Shown here: positions 18,422-27,685 of the stretch, in pieces
Layout of the letters: each line of letters opens with the position of its first letter
Numbering within the stretch: position 1 is the first letter of the stretch
Assembly (NCBI RefSeq): GCF_028657195.3
Contig: NZ_JANCPR020000029.1
Location: forward strand, 60,389 to 124,388
DNA length: 64,000 nt
Reading direction: 5' to 3'
Source of the DNA: Streptomyces iconiensis
GTDB taxonomy: Bacteria > Actinomycetota > Actinomycetes > Streptomycetales > Streptomycetaceae
Notes under the pieces: model-generated
Databases searched by the model: none
What the model saw: the letters and a program-made list of their open reading frames with translations, nothing else
What the model was told of the DNA's origin: nothing
Program-made: the position numbers and the translations under genes

Positions 18422-18448
18422 AAACTGCGTGCGAACCGCACGCAGTTT
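18422..18448. promoter_or_regulatory. Perfect 12-bp inverted repeat before the MFS gene
   Basis: Arms AAACTGCGTGCG and CGCACGCAGTTT are separated by three bases and followed by three more T. Placed 76 bp before the MFS start, with a MarR gene downstream of the exporter, it is a good operator candidate. The T-run means it could instead be a terminator for the upstream remnant. Confidence 0.5.
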
Positions 18449-18523
18449 TTTCAGGGGAGATCTGACGGGCGGCGACACTATGGCATTGCTCGGCACACGA
18501 CCGCCCCACTCCGAGGTCCGGTG

Positions 18524-20035
18524 ATGAGCGGGGTGCGTCGCAGCGCACTGATCGGGCCGGTTCTCGTACTGGCCACGCTGGTTTCGAGCATCGTCAGCTC
18601 GTTCGGTGCCCCGCTCATCCCCACTGTCGCCCGGGACTTCGATGTGTCGCTGAGTACGGCGCAGTGGTCGCTGACGGTCGCTCTGCTGGTCGGAACGGTC
18701 GGCTCACCGGTTCTGGGCCGGCTCGGGGACGGTCCCGGACGGCGGGCGACGCTGCTCGGCGGCCTGGCCGTGGTCACCGCGGGCGGTGTCGTGGCCACGC
18801 TGGCCGACGGCATGGGAATGCTGCTGGTCGGCCGTGGGCTGCAAGGCGTCGGGCTGGGACTGGCACCCCTGGCGATCGCGACAGCCAGGGACGCCCTGCC
18901 GCAGGCCAAGGTGGCGCCGACGATCGCGCTGCTGTCTGTCTCGGCCGCGGCAGGCCTGGGCGCCGGATACCCGATCAGCGGGTTGATCGCCGGGATATGG
19001 GGGCTCTCGGGCGCGTACTGGTTCGGGACCGCCGTGTCCGGTCTGACCCTGGCGTGCGTCGCCGTGATCGTGCCGCCGAGCCGGGAGCGGCACGACCCCC
19101 GCCGACTCGACTGGCCGGGCGCCGTTCTGCTCGCGCTGGCACTGGTTTCCGCGATGGTGGGCGTGTCCCAGGGCTCGGAATGGGGCTGGGGTTCGCCTGC
19201 GATCACCGGCTTGCTGGTGGCCGGGGCTCTGTTGCTGGTGATCTGGAGCGTCCAGCAGCTGCGCGCGGCCAGCCCGCTGGTCCGGCTGCGGCTGCTGCGC
19301 CACCCCTCGGTACTGTCCGGGGACATCTGCGCCCTGGTGCTGGGTGCCGCGATGTACATGGTGCTCACGGGGATGACGGAGTTCGTTCAGTCCCCGCGCT
19401 CGGGCGGATTCGGGTTCTCCGCGTCCGCTCTGGTGGCCGGGCTCGTGCTGATCCCGCTCTCCGTCCTCATGTTCGCCAGCTCGCGCGTCCTGCCGAGCCT
19501 GGTGGCCCGCATGGGAATCAGGGCGGTGCTGACGCTGGGCTGTCTCGTCGCGGCACTCGGTTCCGGCTTCTTCGCCCTCTTCCACGGAAGTCTGTGGCAG
19601 GCCTTCGTGATGACCGGCATCCTCGGTGTGGGCCTGGGCACGACCTTTGCCGCAATTCCCGGCCTGATCGCGCAGTCTGTTCCGGCCCGGGAGACGGGCA
19701 GCGCCATCGGCTTCTTCCAGGTACTCCGCTTCGTCGGCTACTCCCTGGGCAGCGCGCTGTCCGCTACCGTCCTGGCCGCCCACCTCGGCGGCACAGGCCA
19801 CCCGACGGAGGGCGGCTACACGTCGGTGCTGTGGACCTCCACCGGCATCTGCGTCGTCGCCGCTGTGCTCGCCTGGTTCCTGCCGGCTGGTTCTCCCCAG
19901 CCGACGCCGACGGAGGAGACGCCGACGGAGTCCGATCGTGCACGGACCGGCGCCGACGACGATGACCCACGCGCCGGAGCGCAGCCCGAGCAGCTCGACC
20001 GTGCGCACGAGGGAGGGGCGAACGGCGGCCGGTAG
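18524..20035 (+). CDS. MFS drug exporter, DHA2-like (14 TM)
   Basis: 503 residues from ATG 18,524, chosen because upstream codons lack membrane character. The sequence is hydrophobic throughout, with about 14 helices. Motif A appears as GRLGDGPGRR after the second helix, and a motif-C-like region is rich in Gly and Pro (SAAAGLGAGYPISGLIAG). The C-terminal ~40 residues are a hydrophilic acidic tail (TPTEETPTE, ADDDDPRAG). It should exchange protons for lipophilic compounds across the plasma membrane. The MarR regulator 55 bp downstream and the inverted repeat upstream suggest substrate-induced expression. Confidence 0.85.
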   Translation: MSGVRRSALIGPVLVLATLVSSIVSSFGAPLIPTVARDFDVSLSTAQWSLTVALLVGTVGSPVLGRLGDGPGRRATLLGGLAVVTAGGVVATLADGMGMLLVGRGLQGVGLGLAPLAIATARDALPQAKVAPTIALLSVSAAAGLGAGYPISGLIAGIWGLSGAYWFGTAVSGLTLACVAVIVPPSRERHDPRRLDWPGAVLLALALVSAMVGVSQGSEWGWGSPAITGLLVAGALLLVIWSVQQLRAASPLVRLRLLRHPSVLSGDICALVLGAAMYMVLTGMTEFVQSPRSGGFGFSASALVAGLVLIPLSVLMFASSRVLPSLVARMGIRAVLTLGCLVAALGSGFFALFHGSLWQAFVMTGILGVGLGTTFAAIPGLIAQSVPARETGSAIGFFQVLRFVGYSLGSALSATVLAAHLGGTGHPTEGGYTSVLWTSTGICVVAAVLAWFLPAGSPQPTPTEETPTESDRARTGADDDDPRAGAQPEQLDRAHEGGANGGR

Positions 20036-20090
20036 GAGTCCACGACGTGCCCCTCGACAACGACTCTGCCTCGGATCCCAGGAGGACACG

Positions 20091-20564
20091 ATGCATGCGA
20101 GCCGCACGTATCATGCCCCCATGGCGGACATGGCTTTGGCGCGGGATCTGGAGCAAGCACTGGGGCGGTTGCTGTTGAGGCGGAACCGCAGCGCGCTGTA
20201 CGACGCGGTCCTCGACGCCGCCCCGGTCGGGGTCGATCGCCAGACCTACCCTGTGCTCAGCGGTTTGGCCCGGCTCGGGCCGCAGACCGCGGCCCACCTG
20301 GCCGACGAGGTGGGAATCGACCGCTCCGGAACGAGCCGCTATGCCGACCGACTCGAAGCCGCGGGGCTGCTCGCGCGCAGTCCCGATCCCAAAGACGGGC
20401 GGAGCACGCTGCTTTCGCTGACCCCGAAGGGAACCGAAGCTGTGGCGTTGCTCCGGGACGCGCTCACCAAGCACCTCGCGGGCAGGATCCAGGACTGGCC
20501 CGACTGGCAGACGCAAGCACTCATCGACGGGATCCACCTGCTCGTCGACGCACCCCAAAGCTGA
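20091..20564 (+). CDS. MarR-family transcriptional regulator
   Basis: 157 residues from ATG 20,091 behind GGAGGA. The winged helix-turn-helix is clear: TAAHLADEVGIDRSGTSRYA as recognition region, then LEAAGLLARSPDPKDGRST as the wing (DxR motif). It is encoded in tandem with the MFS exporter and probably represses it, possibly through the 18,422 repeat. Confidence 0.87.
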   Translation: MHASRTYHAPMADMALARDLEQALGRLLLRRNRSALYDAVLDAAPVGVDRQTYPVLSGLARLGPQTAAHLADEVGIDRSGTSRYADRLEAAGLLARSPDPKDGRSTLLSLTPKGTEAVALLRDALTKHLAGRIQDWPDWQTQALIDGIHLLVDAPQS

Positions 20565-20626
20565 CGGCTTCCCGGGATCAGAACCGAACTCCCCGGCCGT
20601 TGCCGGGGAGGACCGGGGAGGACCTG

Positions 20627-20655
20627 GGAGGGCCCGACGCGGGGTCGGGCCCTCC
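20627..20655 (+). terminator. Strong hairpin after marR-like gene
   Basis: Arms GGAGGGCCCGAC and GTCGGGCCCTCC form a perfect 12-bp stem with a GC-rich loop ~60 bp after the regulator's stop codon. Confidence 0.6.
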
Positions 20656-20724
20656 ACCCTGCCCACCGGCCGGCGCGGCCTCACACGACCGCGCTCAGCT
20701 GGCCGGCAGCTTCACCGGAAACGC

Positions 20725-22758
20725 CGGGGTCAAAGGTCGCCGCTCTGAAACCGGCCCGCTATGTCCTCGCCACCACCGTCGAGTTGACCGTCGACGCCAA
20801 GGAGATGCTGCGCGCCGCCTTCGCCCCGTACATCCGGTCCACCGAGGACATCCACGGCGTGGATGACATCGTGGCCGCCCTGCGGGAACGACCGCAGCTG
20901 GTGGAGCGGCACTTCCGGCTCTGGCTCAGCGGAACGGCGGCACTCGGCGCACTGCTGCACAAGGGCCCGCTGTTGCGCTCCGACTGGCTGCGGCGCGAAC
21001 TGGGGAAGGTGGCCCGAACGTTCGTCCCGCACGAGGGCTTCGCGCGTGCCCGGCGGCTCCTCGACGAGCAGCACGTGTGCATCGTGACCGGCATCCCCGG
21101 TGCCGGGAAGACCACGGTCGCGCGCATGCTCGCCGCCTGGCGGATGGGCCATGGCTGGGAGGTGCACGAGGTCAGCCAGGACATCGACGAGGTCACAGAA
21201 CTCTGGCGCGACGGTGTGCCCCCAACTCTTTCTCTACGACGACTTCCTGGGCCAGACCACGCTGCTGCCCCAGCTCGGCAAGAACGAGGACGCGCGCCTG
21301 CTGTCCGTGCTGCGCGAGATACGAGACGCGCCAGACAAGGCATTGGTCATGACGACCCGCGACTACATCCTGGGGGAGGCGCGCCGCAAGCACGATCGGC
21401 TGGCCACCGACGATGTGCGGGACGCTCTCACCAGCATTCGCCTCACAGACCTGGACCCGCTGACCCGCGGGCGGATCCTCTACAACCACATCCACCGCTC
21501 GGCTCTCCGTCCGCGACAGAAGCGGCAGTTCGCCGCCCGCAAGGCTTGGCTGCCCGTGGTTCGGCACCGCAACTTCAGCCCGCGCCTGATCGAGGAGACT
21601 CTGCGCATCGACCTGAAGCGCGAACCGGACGTCGCCACCGCCGTGGTCGCCAACCTGAACAATCCCCCGGCGGATTTGGGAACGCATCGTCGAGAACGAA
21701 CTCACCGACGACGCCGTGCACTTGCTGGAGATCCTCTTCACGTACGAGTCTGTCGGACTCGCCGAACTGGAGGAGACGTGGACCTGGTATCGCACGGAAT
21801 TGGACCGGGAGGCGGACGGCCGCCGCTTCCGTCACGCGCTCCAAGTGCTCGACGGAACCATGCTGGTCATCGACGGAGGCTCCGTCTCCTTGCACAACCG
21901 TCGATCGCCGACTACTTCCGCTTCCATCTCGCCGCCGGCCGGGGGCAGTTGGATGCACTGCTCGCCTCCTGCGGTGACATGCGGCAGGTCGAACGCCTCG
22001 TGGAGGCCGGACGGTTGGCGGACGGCGGTGCCATTCTCGTACAACTAAGTCAGCTCAGGGAGGAGTTGGCCTCCGCGGTGCTCGGGGCCGAGGACACCGT
22101 GGATGATGGCAGAGAGGACCATCTTGAGTGGGCCCTCGACACCGCGGAGACCATAGGTTCCTCGTCACTGGCGGATTACGTGGCGAAACGGGTCCTGGAA
22201 CTGCCGCGATGGTCGGAGAATACGAAGGGTCTGCTCCGGCTCGCGAACTCGCTGGACGGCAGTCGGCTGATCGCGCAGGAGGTCTCCGACGAGTTCCGCG
22301 CCCTGGTCGACGACCATGTCAGCGGCCAGATCTCGGAGCGTGTGTCCACCGGCTGGGTCGCGGTGAACAATTGGTATGCGCATCTCGATGAGCCGATCGG
22401 ATGGTTCGCCGAGGGGACGCTGCTGGACGACATGGTGGAGCGCGCCCTGGAGGAACTGCGTGAACTCGCCGCCGATCCCGGGGGCCTCCGCGAGACCAGC
22501 ATCGGTTTCCTCGAAGGACTGCTGAGCTTCCTTGCCGACAACGATGCCCACCTGCTGCACGAGGAGGAGTTCCGGGCCGTCGACCGGGTACGGGAGCAGC
22601 TGACCCAGGCGCGGGAGGCGGCATGGCGCTCCCTGGCCGAGCGCTCACCGGACCGGGGCCGACCGGTCAAGCTGCCGCCCGTCCCCCATCATGAGCAGGC
22701 CGTCGTCGCGGAGTTCATGAGCGATCTCGGCAATGCGGAGTCGGACGGGCCGGGCTGA
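20725..22758 (+). pseudogene. nSTAND3-type NTPase (restriction-endonuclease-like fusion), truncated and frameshifted
   Basis: The sequence begins abruptly with KVAALKPARYVLATTVELT, the inner part of an Mrr-like restriction-endonuclease domain whose start is missing. It passes into a P-loop NTPase: CIVTGIPGAGKTTVARM, then FLYDDFLGQT and LVMTTRDYIL, the pattern of novel STAND NTPase 3 proteins. The frame changes near 21,215, 21,665 and 21,905. The long helical C-terminal sensor region then continues to 22,758. Intact relatives are associated with anti-phage or conflict functions. With a missing N-terminus and three shifts this copy is dead. Confidence 0.7.
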
Positions 22759-22793
22759 ACAGTTGCCCGCCCGCGGCCGTCAACCCCCTGCCC

Positions 22794-23710
22794 CTCTGAG
22801 AGGGCATCCGATCTGGGTTGTGGGTGATTTGATCGGGTCGGGTGGCTGTCATGTGGCCGGGGCGTTGCGTGGCGTGTGACTTCTCGGCGCCCGTATCGCA
22901 GTGACATGTCCGATGCCCGGGGCCCTGATCGAGCCGGTGTTCACCGCGTGGCGAGGGAGGCGTAGGGGCCGGGGACGGCGGCACGGGTGCACGGGTGCAC
23001 GGCCTGCGCGAGACCGTGAACGCGATCCTGTACGTGAACCGCACCGGCATCCCGTAGGAGTACCCGCCGCACGGCTTCCCGCCCTATAAGACCGTCTACG
23101 ACTACTACGCGAAGTGGGAGGCCGACGGCACCACCGAGCGGGTACACGACCTGCCGCGTGACACAACCCGTCGCGCGCGGGGGCGGTCACCGGCCCCCTC
23201 CGCGGCTGTCGTGGACGCCCAGAGCGTGATGACCTCCAGCAGTGTCGCGGAGACGGGGCAGGGCACCGATGCGGCCAAGAAGATCAGGGGACGCAAGCGC
23301 CGCCTGGCCACGGACACGCTCGGCCTGCTGCTTGCTGTGATCGTCACCGCCGCGTCGGTGCACGGTTCGGCCGGCGGCAAGCAGCTCCTGGACCAGGTCG
23401 CCGCCTCGCACCCGGAGGTGGCCAAGGTCTGGGCCGATGGCGGCTACCAGACCTCCGTCATCAACCACGGTGCCCGCCGGGGGATCGACGCCGAGACCGT
23501 CAGGCGTTCCCCGGACACCGGGTTCCAGCCCCGTGCCGAAGCGTTGGGTGGTGGAGCGTACGGTCGGCCGGCTGATGCAGCACCGCCTGGCCCGTGACTA
23601 CGAAGCCCTGCCCCCAGCACTCCCGGGCAATGATTCACTGAGCCATGGCCAACAAAATGAGCCACGAAATCACCGGAGAATCCACACCAACCTGGCGAAC
23701 CGAAAAGGAC
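22794..23710 (+). mobile_element. IS5-type insertion sequence remnant
   Basis: The left end carries CTCTGAGAGGGC. Downstream, translation gives the typical IS5-group transposase: GLRETVNAILYVNRTGIP, an in-frame TAG, then PPHGFPPYKTVYDYYAKWE, the DDE-region KIRGRKRRLATDTLGLLL, KVWADGGYQ, and in a shifted frame RWVVERTVGRLMQHR and a tail ending ITGESTPTWR. The stop codon and the shift near 23,530 inactivate it. No matching right end is seen. Confidence 0.75.
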
Positions 23711-23753
23711 ATCACACCCACAGCAGCCTCTCCCCCGGTGCACCGTCAACCGC

Positions 23754-23864
23754 GCACCGGCGCAGGCCCGAGCCCTCGTCGAACGCGGCATGACACGGCT
23801 GAAGTCGTGGCAGGTCTTCCGCAGAGCCCGCATCAGCCTCAGCCTCACAAGCCCAAGTCAGTAA
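23754..23864 (+). pseudogene. DDE transposase C-terminal fragment
   Basis: About 35 codons, AQARALVERGMTRLKSWQVF then RRARISLSL, match the end of IS5-like DDE transposases of a different subgroup from the neighbouring remnant. Only the tail remains. Confidence 0.55.
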
Positions 23865-23956
23865 CCGAGGATGGCCCGGTCGTGGGCCATCGACACCGTG
23901 ATCCGCCGCTTTGAACGCGAACGGCCCGGCGAAGTCATGTCGCGGGGCTTGGTGTT

Positions 23957-25162
23957 CTACCAGGTGACCGGCAGTTCCACCGGTCCTCGGATGAGTACGT
24001 CCTTCTGCCAGGGAACGTGTGCAGGATCGATGGCCAGCCTCAGGTCGGGGAGGCGTGTGATGAGAGTGGTCAACAGCACTTCGGCCTCCATACGGGCCAG
24101 CAGCGGTGCCACACAAGTGTGAGGGCCGTAGCCGAAGGCCAGGTGGGGCGGGCCTTTGCGGTCGATGTCGATCCGGTGCGGTTCGGGGTAGCACCCTTCG
24201 TCCCAGTTCGCTGCCACGTATGAGACGTAGACGGCCTCGCCCCGGCGGATCAGGACGCCTCCCACCTCGACGTCCTCGGTGGCGATGCGGGCTTGCCCCA
24301 CACCGTGCTTGTGGGGAATCCAGCGCAGCAGTTCTTCCACGGCCGCCGGTACGGCATCAGGGTCGGAGCGCAGCCGGTTCTTCAGGCTGTCGTCGGTGAG
24401 CAGGAGGTAGACCATGTTGGAGGTGTGGTTGCGTACCGCGTGCCAGCCGTTGAGCGCCATCAGCGTGGCCAGGGCGAGGAGTTCTTCTTCCTCGATCTTG
24501 CCGCTGTCGACAGCGGCTCCGAGTTCGCTGATGAGGTCGGCCTGCGGCTGGGACCGGCGTTCGCGGGCCAGTTCGCGGAAGAAGGTGCGGGCTTCTTCTT
24601 TGGCCTGCCCCGCGCGTTCGACCTCCGCTTCATCCTTCGCCCGGGTCAGCACGGCGTCCGCCCACGTGCGCAGGCGCGGCCGGTCGGCTTCCGGCACACC
24701 CAGCACAGTTCCCATGACATGCATGGGAAACTGAGAGGTCACGTGCTGGACGAGGTCAGCGGGCGGTCCGGCTGCGACCATGGAGTCGATGAGCGGGTCG
24801 AGTACGGCCTGGGCGTGGGGGCGCAGGGCTGCCACGCTGGAGCGGTTGAACGCCGAGGAGACCACGGAGCGGACGCGGGCGTGGTCGGGCGGGTCGACGA
24901 AGCTGACCGCACGGTCCAGAGGGATGAGGTATCGGTTCATGCTGGGCAGCGGCCGGCCGACGATGTCGCGGCTGAACCTGGGGTCAGAGGTGACGAACCG
25001 GACGGCGTCGTGCCGTGTCGCCAGCCAGCACTCGCCGGGAGTTCCGTGTGGCAGCCGAATCCGGATGACCGGTTCGCTCTGCAGCGCCTCGCGGAGAAAA
25101 GGGTCGAAGTCGAGGGCGGTCAAGTCTGACACCTCGTACAAAGGGGCGGGCTCGTCCTGCAT
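23957..25162 (-). CDS. Cytochrome P450
   Basis: 401 residues, a typical soluble bacterial P450. The haem loop is FGYGPHTCVAP with the thiolate Cys near residue 345. EELLR is the ExxR motif, and the PERF-like region precedes the haem loop. The I-helix reads LMALNGWHAVRNHTSNM, where most P450s have (A/G)Gx(D/E)T. The acid-alcohol pair is replaced by Trp-His-Ala, and the Gly after the haem Cys is Ala. Such changes occur in P450s doing coupling or other non-hydroxylation chemistry. Its ATG overlaps the cupin stop codon by one base (TAATG), so the two are translationally coupled. Redox partners are not encoded nearby. Confidence 0.9.
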   Translation of the reverse strand: MQDEPAPLYEVSDLTALDFDPFLREALQSEPVIRIRLPHGTPGECWLATRHDAVRFVTSDPRFSRDIVGRPLPSMNRYLIPLDRAVSFVDPPDHARVRSVVSSAFNRSSVAALRPHAQAVLDPLIDSMVAAGPPADLVQHVTSQFPMHVMGTVLGVPEADRPRLRTWADAVLTRAKDEAEVERAGQAKEEARTFFRELARERRSQPQADLISELGAAVDSGKIEEEELLALATLMALNGWHAVRNHTSNMVYLLLTDDSLKNRLRSDPDAVPAAVEELLRWIPHKHGVGQARIATEDVEVGGVLIRRGEAVYVSYVAANWDEGCYPEPHRIDIDRKGPPHLAFGYGPHTCVAPLLARMEAEVLLTTLITRLPDLRLAIDPAHVPWQKDVLIRGPVELPVTW

Positions 25163-25728
25163 TACTGACTCCTCGTCGGCTGGGTATGGCGCAGCGGTGT
25201 GAGCTGCTCGATGTCGTAGCGGCGGCGCAGTGCGGCGATGGCGCTGTGGTCCACGGGCCCGTCGGCGGAGAGGATCTCCAGGAGTTCCTCGAAATAGCGT
25301 TCGTGGTCCGGGGGTGGGGAGGACTGGAAGAACATCCGGGCCGGGACGCCGGTGGGGTTGGCGAAGGCGTGCGGACAGCCGGGCGGGACCATGATGACCG
25401 TGCCGGGCGTGGCACGGACCACACGCTCACCCTTCGGCGACTGCCACTCCCGCCAACCGTCCGTGGTGCGCATCCGCGGTTCGAAGGCGAGAACGTCGAG
25501 TTCGCCCTCAAGGACGTAGAACAGTTCCTCACTGTGCGCGTGGACGTGCGCGCCGACATCGAAGCCCGGTGACACGAGCACCTCGAAGCTCGATGAGAAG
25601 CGCGATTGCCCGCCGGTCACCTTGAACGTCACGTGCTGGGCGGCTGTACGAAGGGTGCGGCCGTCGCCGGGGCGCACGATCAGGCCGCTGTCCGCTGGTG
25701 GGGGAACAGGGTAGAAGTGCTCGGTCAT
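25162..25728 (-). CDS. Cupin-domain protein
   Basis: 188 residues from ATG 25,728. Cupin motif 1 is HVHAHSEELFYVLEGELDV (two His and Glu for metal) and motif 2 is PGTVIMVPPGCPHAFAN, giving a full metal-binding set. It is therefore probably a single-domain metal-dependent enzyme such as a dioxygenase or epimerase-like tailoring protein. It is coupled to the P450 downstream, suggesting the two act on the same small molecule. Confidence 0.82.
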   Translation of the reverse strand: MTEHFYPVPPPADSGLIVRPGDGRTLRTAAQHVTFKVTGGQSRFSSSFEVLVSPGFDVGAHVHAHSEELFYVLEGELDVLAFEPRMRTTDGWREWQSPKGERVVRATPGTVIMVPPGCPHAFANPTGVPARMFFQSSPPPDHERYFEELLEILSADGPVDHSAIAALRRRYDIEQLTPLRHTQPTRSQ

Positions 25729-25946
25729 CGGGTTTCCTTCCACAAAGGTCGCGGCGTGCGGCTCCAGCGGCCAAGCGCCATCTCGGCCGTGATGCCCGTG
25801 CCGGACCCGGCCAGGAGGCCGCGCGCCTGATCGGTGGCGCCACCCTCGTCGGACAGCCGGCGCAGCGCGACCAGTACGACGGCGCTCGCGATGCGACGCC
25901 CTTACCCCACCGGCACGAAAGTGCCTCCGTTGACCCGGATATACCC

Positions 25947-26800
25947 TTAAGGACCACTATCCATCCAGATCGCCCCCCGGTACCGGGTGAAGCTCTCGTC
26001 GGTGTTGAAGGGCATGCCCGTGGTGGTGGCGTGGGCGCGCTTGCCGTCCAGCAGGAGTCCCTGCTCGCCCATGAAGGCGGCCGAGGGATCCAGCTGCGCG
26101 CCGTTGTGCAGGAGGGCGTCCATGCCGGAGGGGCCCGAGTCGGGCGTGCGGTCGGTGGCGCCTTCGGGTGCGTCCTCGGTCGGGGTGGACTCATCCAGTT
26201 GCCAGCGCCCGGCCAGGACGGGGCGCTGCTGGAAGAGCTGCTGTGCCTCATGGGCGGAGACCGGCCGGTCGAAGAGGCGGACGTCGTCGATCCGGCCGGG
26301 GAAGTGGTTGGTGACGGAGCCGCCCTTGTAGGAGCCGGCGCCGATCAGCATGGAGCGGTCGGCGTAGAAGGCTCCGCCGAGCTTGGTGGCGCCCGCCTGC
26401 TGGCCGTTGACGTAGAGGGTCAGGGTGTCGGCGACGGTGTCGTGGACACCGACCAGGTGGACCCACTCCCCCGCCCTGGCGGTGGTACCGGTCGGCTGCA
26501 TGGCGCGGACGGGTGAGGCGTCGACGTGGTCGGCCGCGTACTGGTTGAACGCCCACCGGCCGTAGGCGGCAGAGTAGTACAGCTCGAAGCCGGGCCGGTC
26601 GTGGCCGGCCTGCGCGGTGATGATGGCGGCGTGGTCGGGTCTCTCGTCCAGTCGGGCCCAGGCGGAGACGGCGAAGCTGCGTGAGGAGTTGATGTGCGGG
26701 CCGCTTTCCTCGCCGATCCTGGCGTATCCGCTGTCACCGTCGAACGCCGCCGACTTGCCCGCGACGCCGGGCTGTCCAGGGACGACCCGCATCTCACCAG
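25947..26800 (-). pseudogene. LamG/concanavalin-like domain fragment
   Basis: About 280 residues with two LamG-type jelly-roll stretches: FAVSAWARLDERPDHAAI, WVHLVGVHDT, TLYVNGQQAG and GRIDDVRLFDRPVSAHE. These occur in large secreted or cell-wall proteins of Streptomyces. No signal peptide or natural start exists upstream, where the DNA changes to a divergent reductase remnant. It is an isolated internal or C-terminal piece. Confidence 0.6.
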
Positions 26801-26814
26801 TTGGAACACTCCTA

Positions 26815-27500
26815 CTCTGTCCGCAGGAGGTCCTGCCCGACGTGGATGGGCTGGCGCGGCACTGGGGGCACGGGGTGGTGGACTGTCCGTACTGCCACGG
26901 CTGGGAAGTACGCGACGAAGCCCTCGGCATCCTGGCCGTGTGGCTGGCCTCCGACCATCACGCGCTGCTGTTCCGGCAGTTGGGCGACGACCTGGTCTAC
27001 TTCACCAACGGCACCGACCTGGACGAGGACATCCGGAGGCGCTTCGCGGCACGGAGCATCCAGGTCATCGACACCCCGGTCGCCGGGGTCGGGTCCGCCG
27101 GGGACGGCGGTATCACGGGCGTGCGCCTGGACGACGGACGGACCGTGGCCCGCCGGGTCCTCGCGGTCGCGACCACCATGCGGGCTCGCGCCCAGGGGCT
27201 GGACGGGCTGGGCCTCCCGATACGGGACCTGCCGGGCGGCATGGGCCGCCACTTCGTCACCGGCAAGGCCGGCACCACCGGGTCCCCGGCGTGCGGGTCG
27301 CGGGCAACGCCACCGACCTGAGCGCCCAGGTCGGCCTCCGCCTCCGCCGCCGCCCTGGCAGGCGCCCCCATGAACGCCGACCTGGCCACCGCCGACACGG
27401 ACGCCGCGTCGGCCACCGTCGATGCCCCGAAGCCGACGCGGCGCTGGTCGCCACTGTCACCGGTGCCATCTTGGCCGGAACGCCACCGAAGCGGCACTGA
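26815..27500 (+). pseudogene. FAD/NAD(P) thioredoxin-reductase-like protein, broken
   Basis: DVDGLARHWGHGVVDCPYCH then GWEVRDEALGIL is the redox CxxC region of thioredoxin-reductase-like oxidoreductases. ALLFRQLGDDLVYFTNGTDL and VRLDDGRTVARRVLAVAT follow. The FAD-binding C-terminal motif appears only in other frames (VPGVRVAGNATDLSAQVG, then AGAPMNADLA), so at least two frameshifts occur near 27,290 and 27,340. The N-terminal FAD GxGxxG part is missing. Confidence 0.6.
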
Positions 27501-27685
27501 CCGGGGCGAGCGCGCCTTGGCGGGCACCAGCCCGACGCGGCCCTGACCGGCTCGGCTTCATTCTCCGCGGACGTCGCGAGTACAACTGGCCGGGGAACCT
27601 TCGGTCGTCCTCCGCCAGGGAGTCGTCCTCCCTGGGCAGTCGTGCTCCACCCCGGACTCGCGTTCCATCAGGCAGTCGTCCTCCA

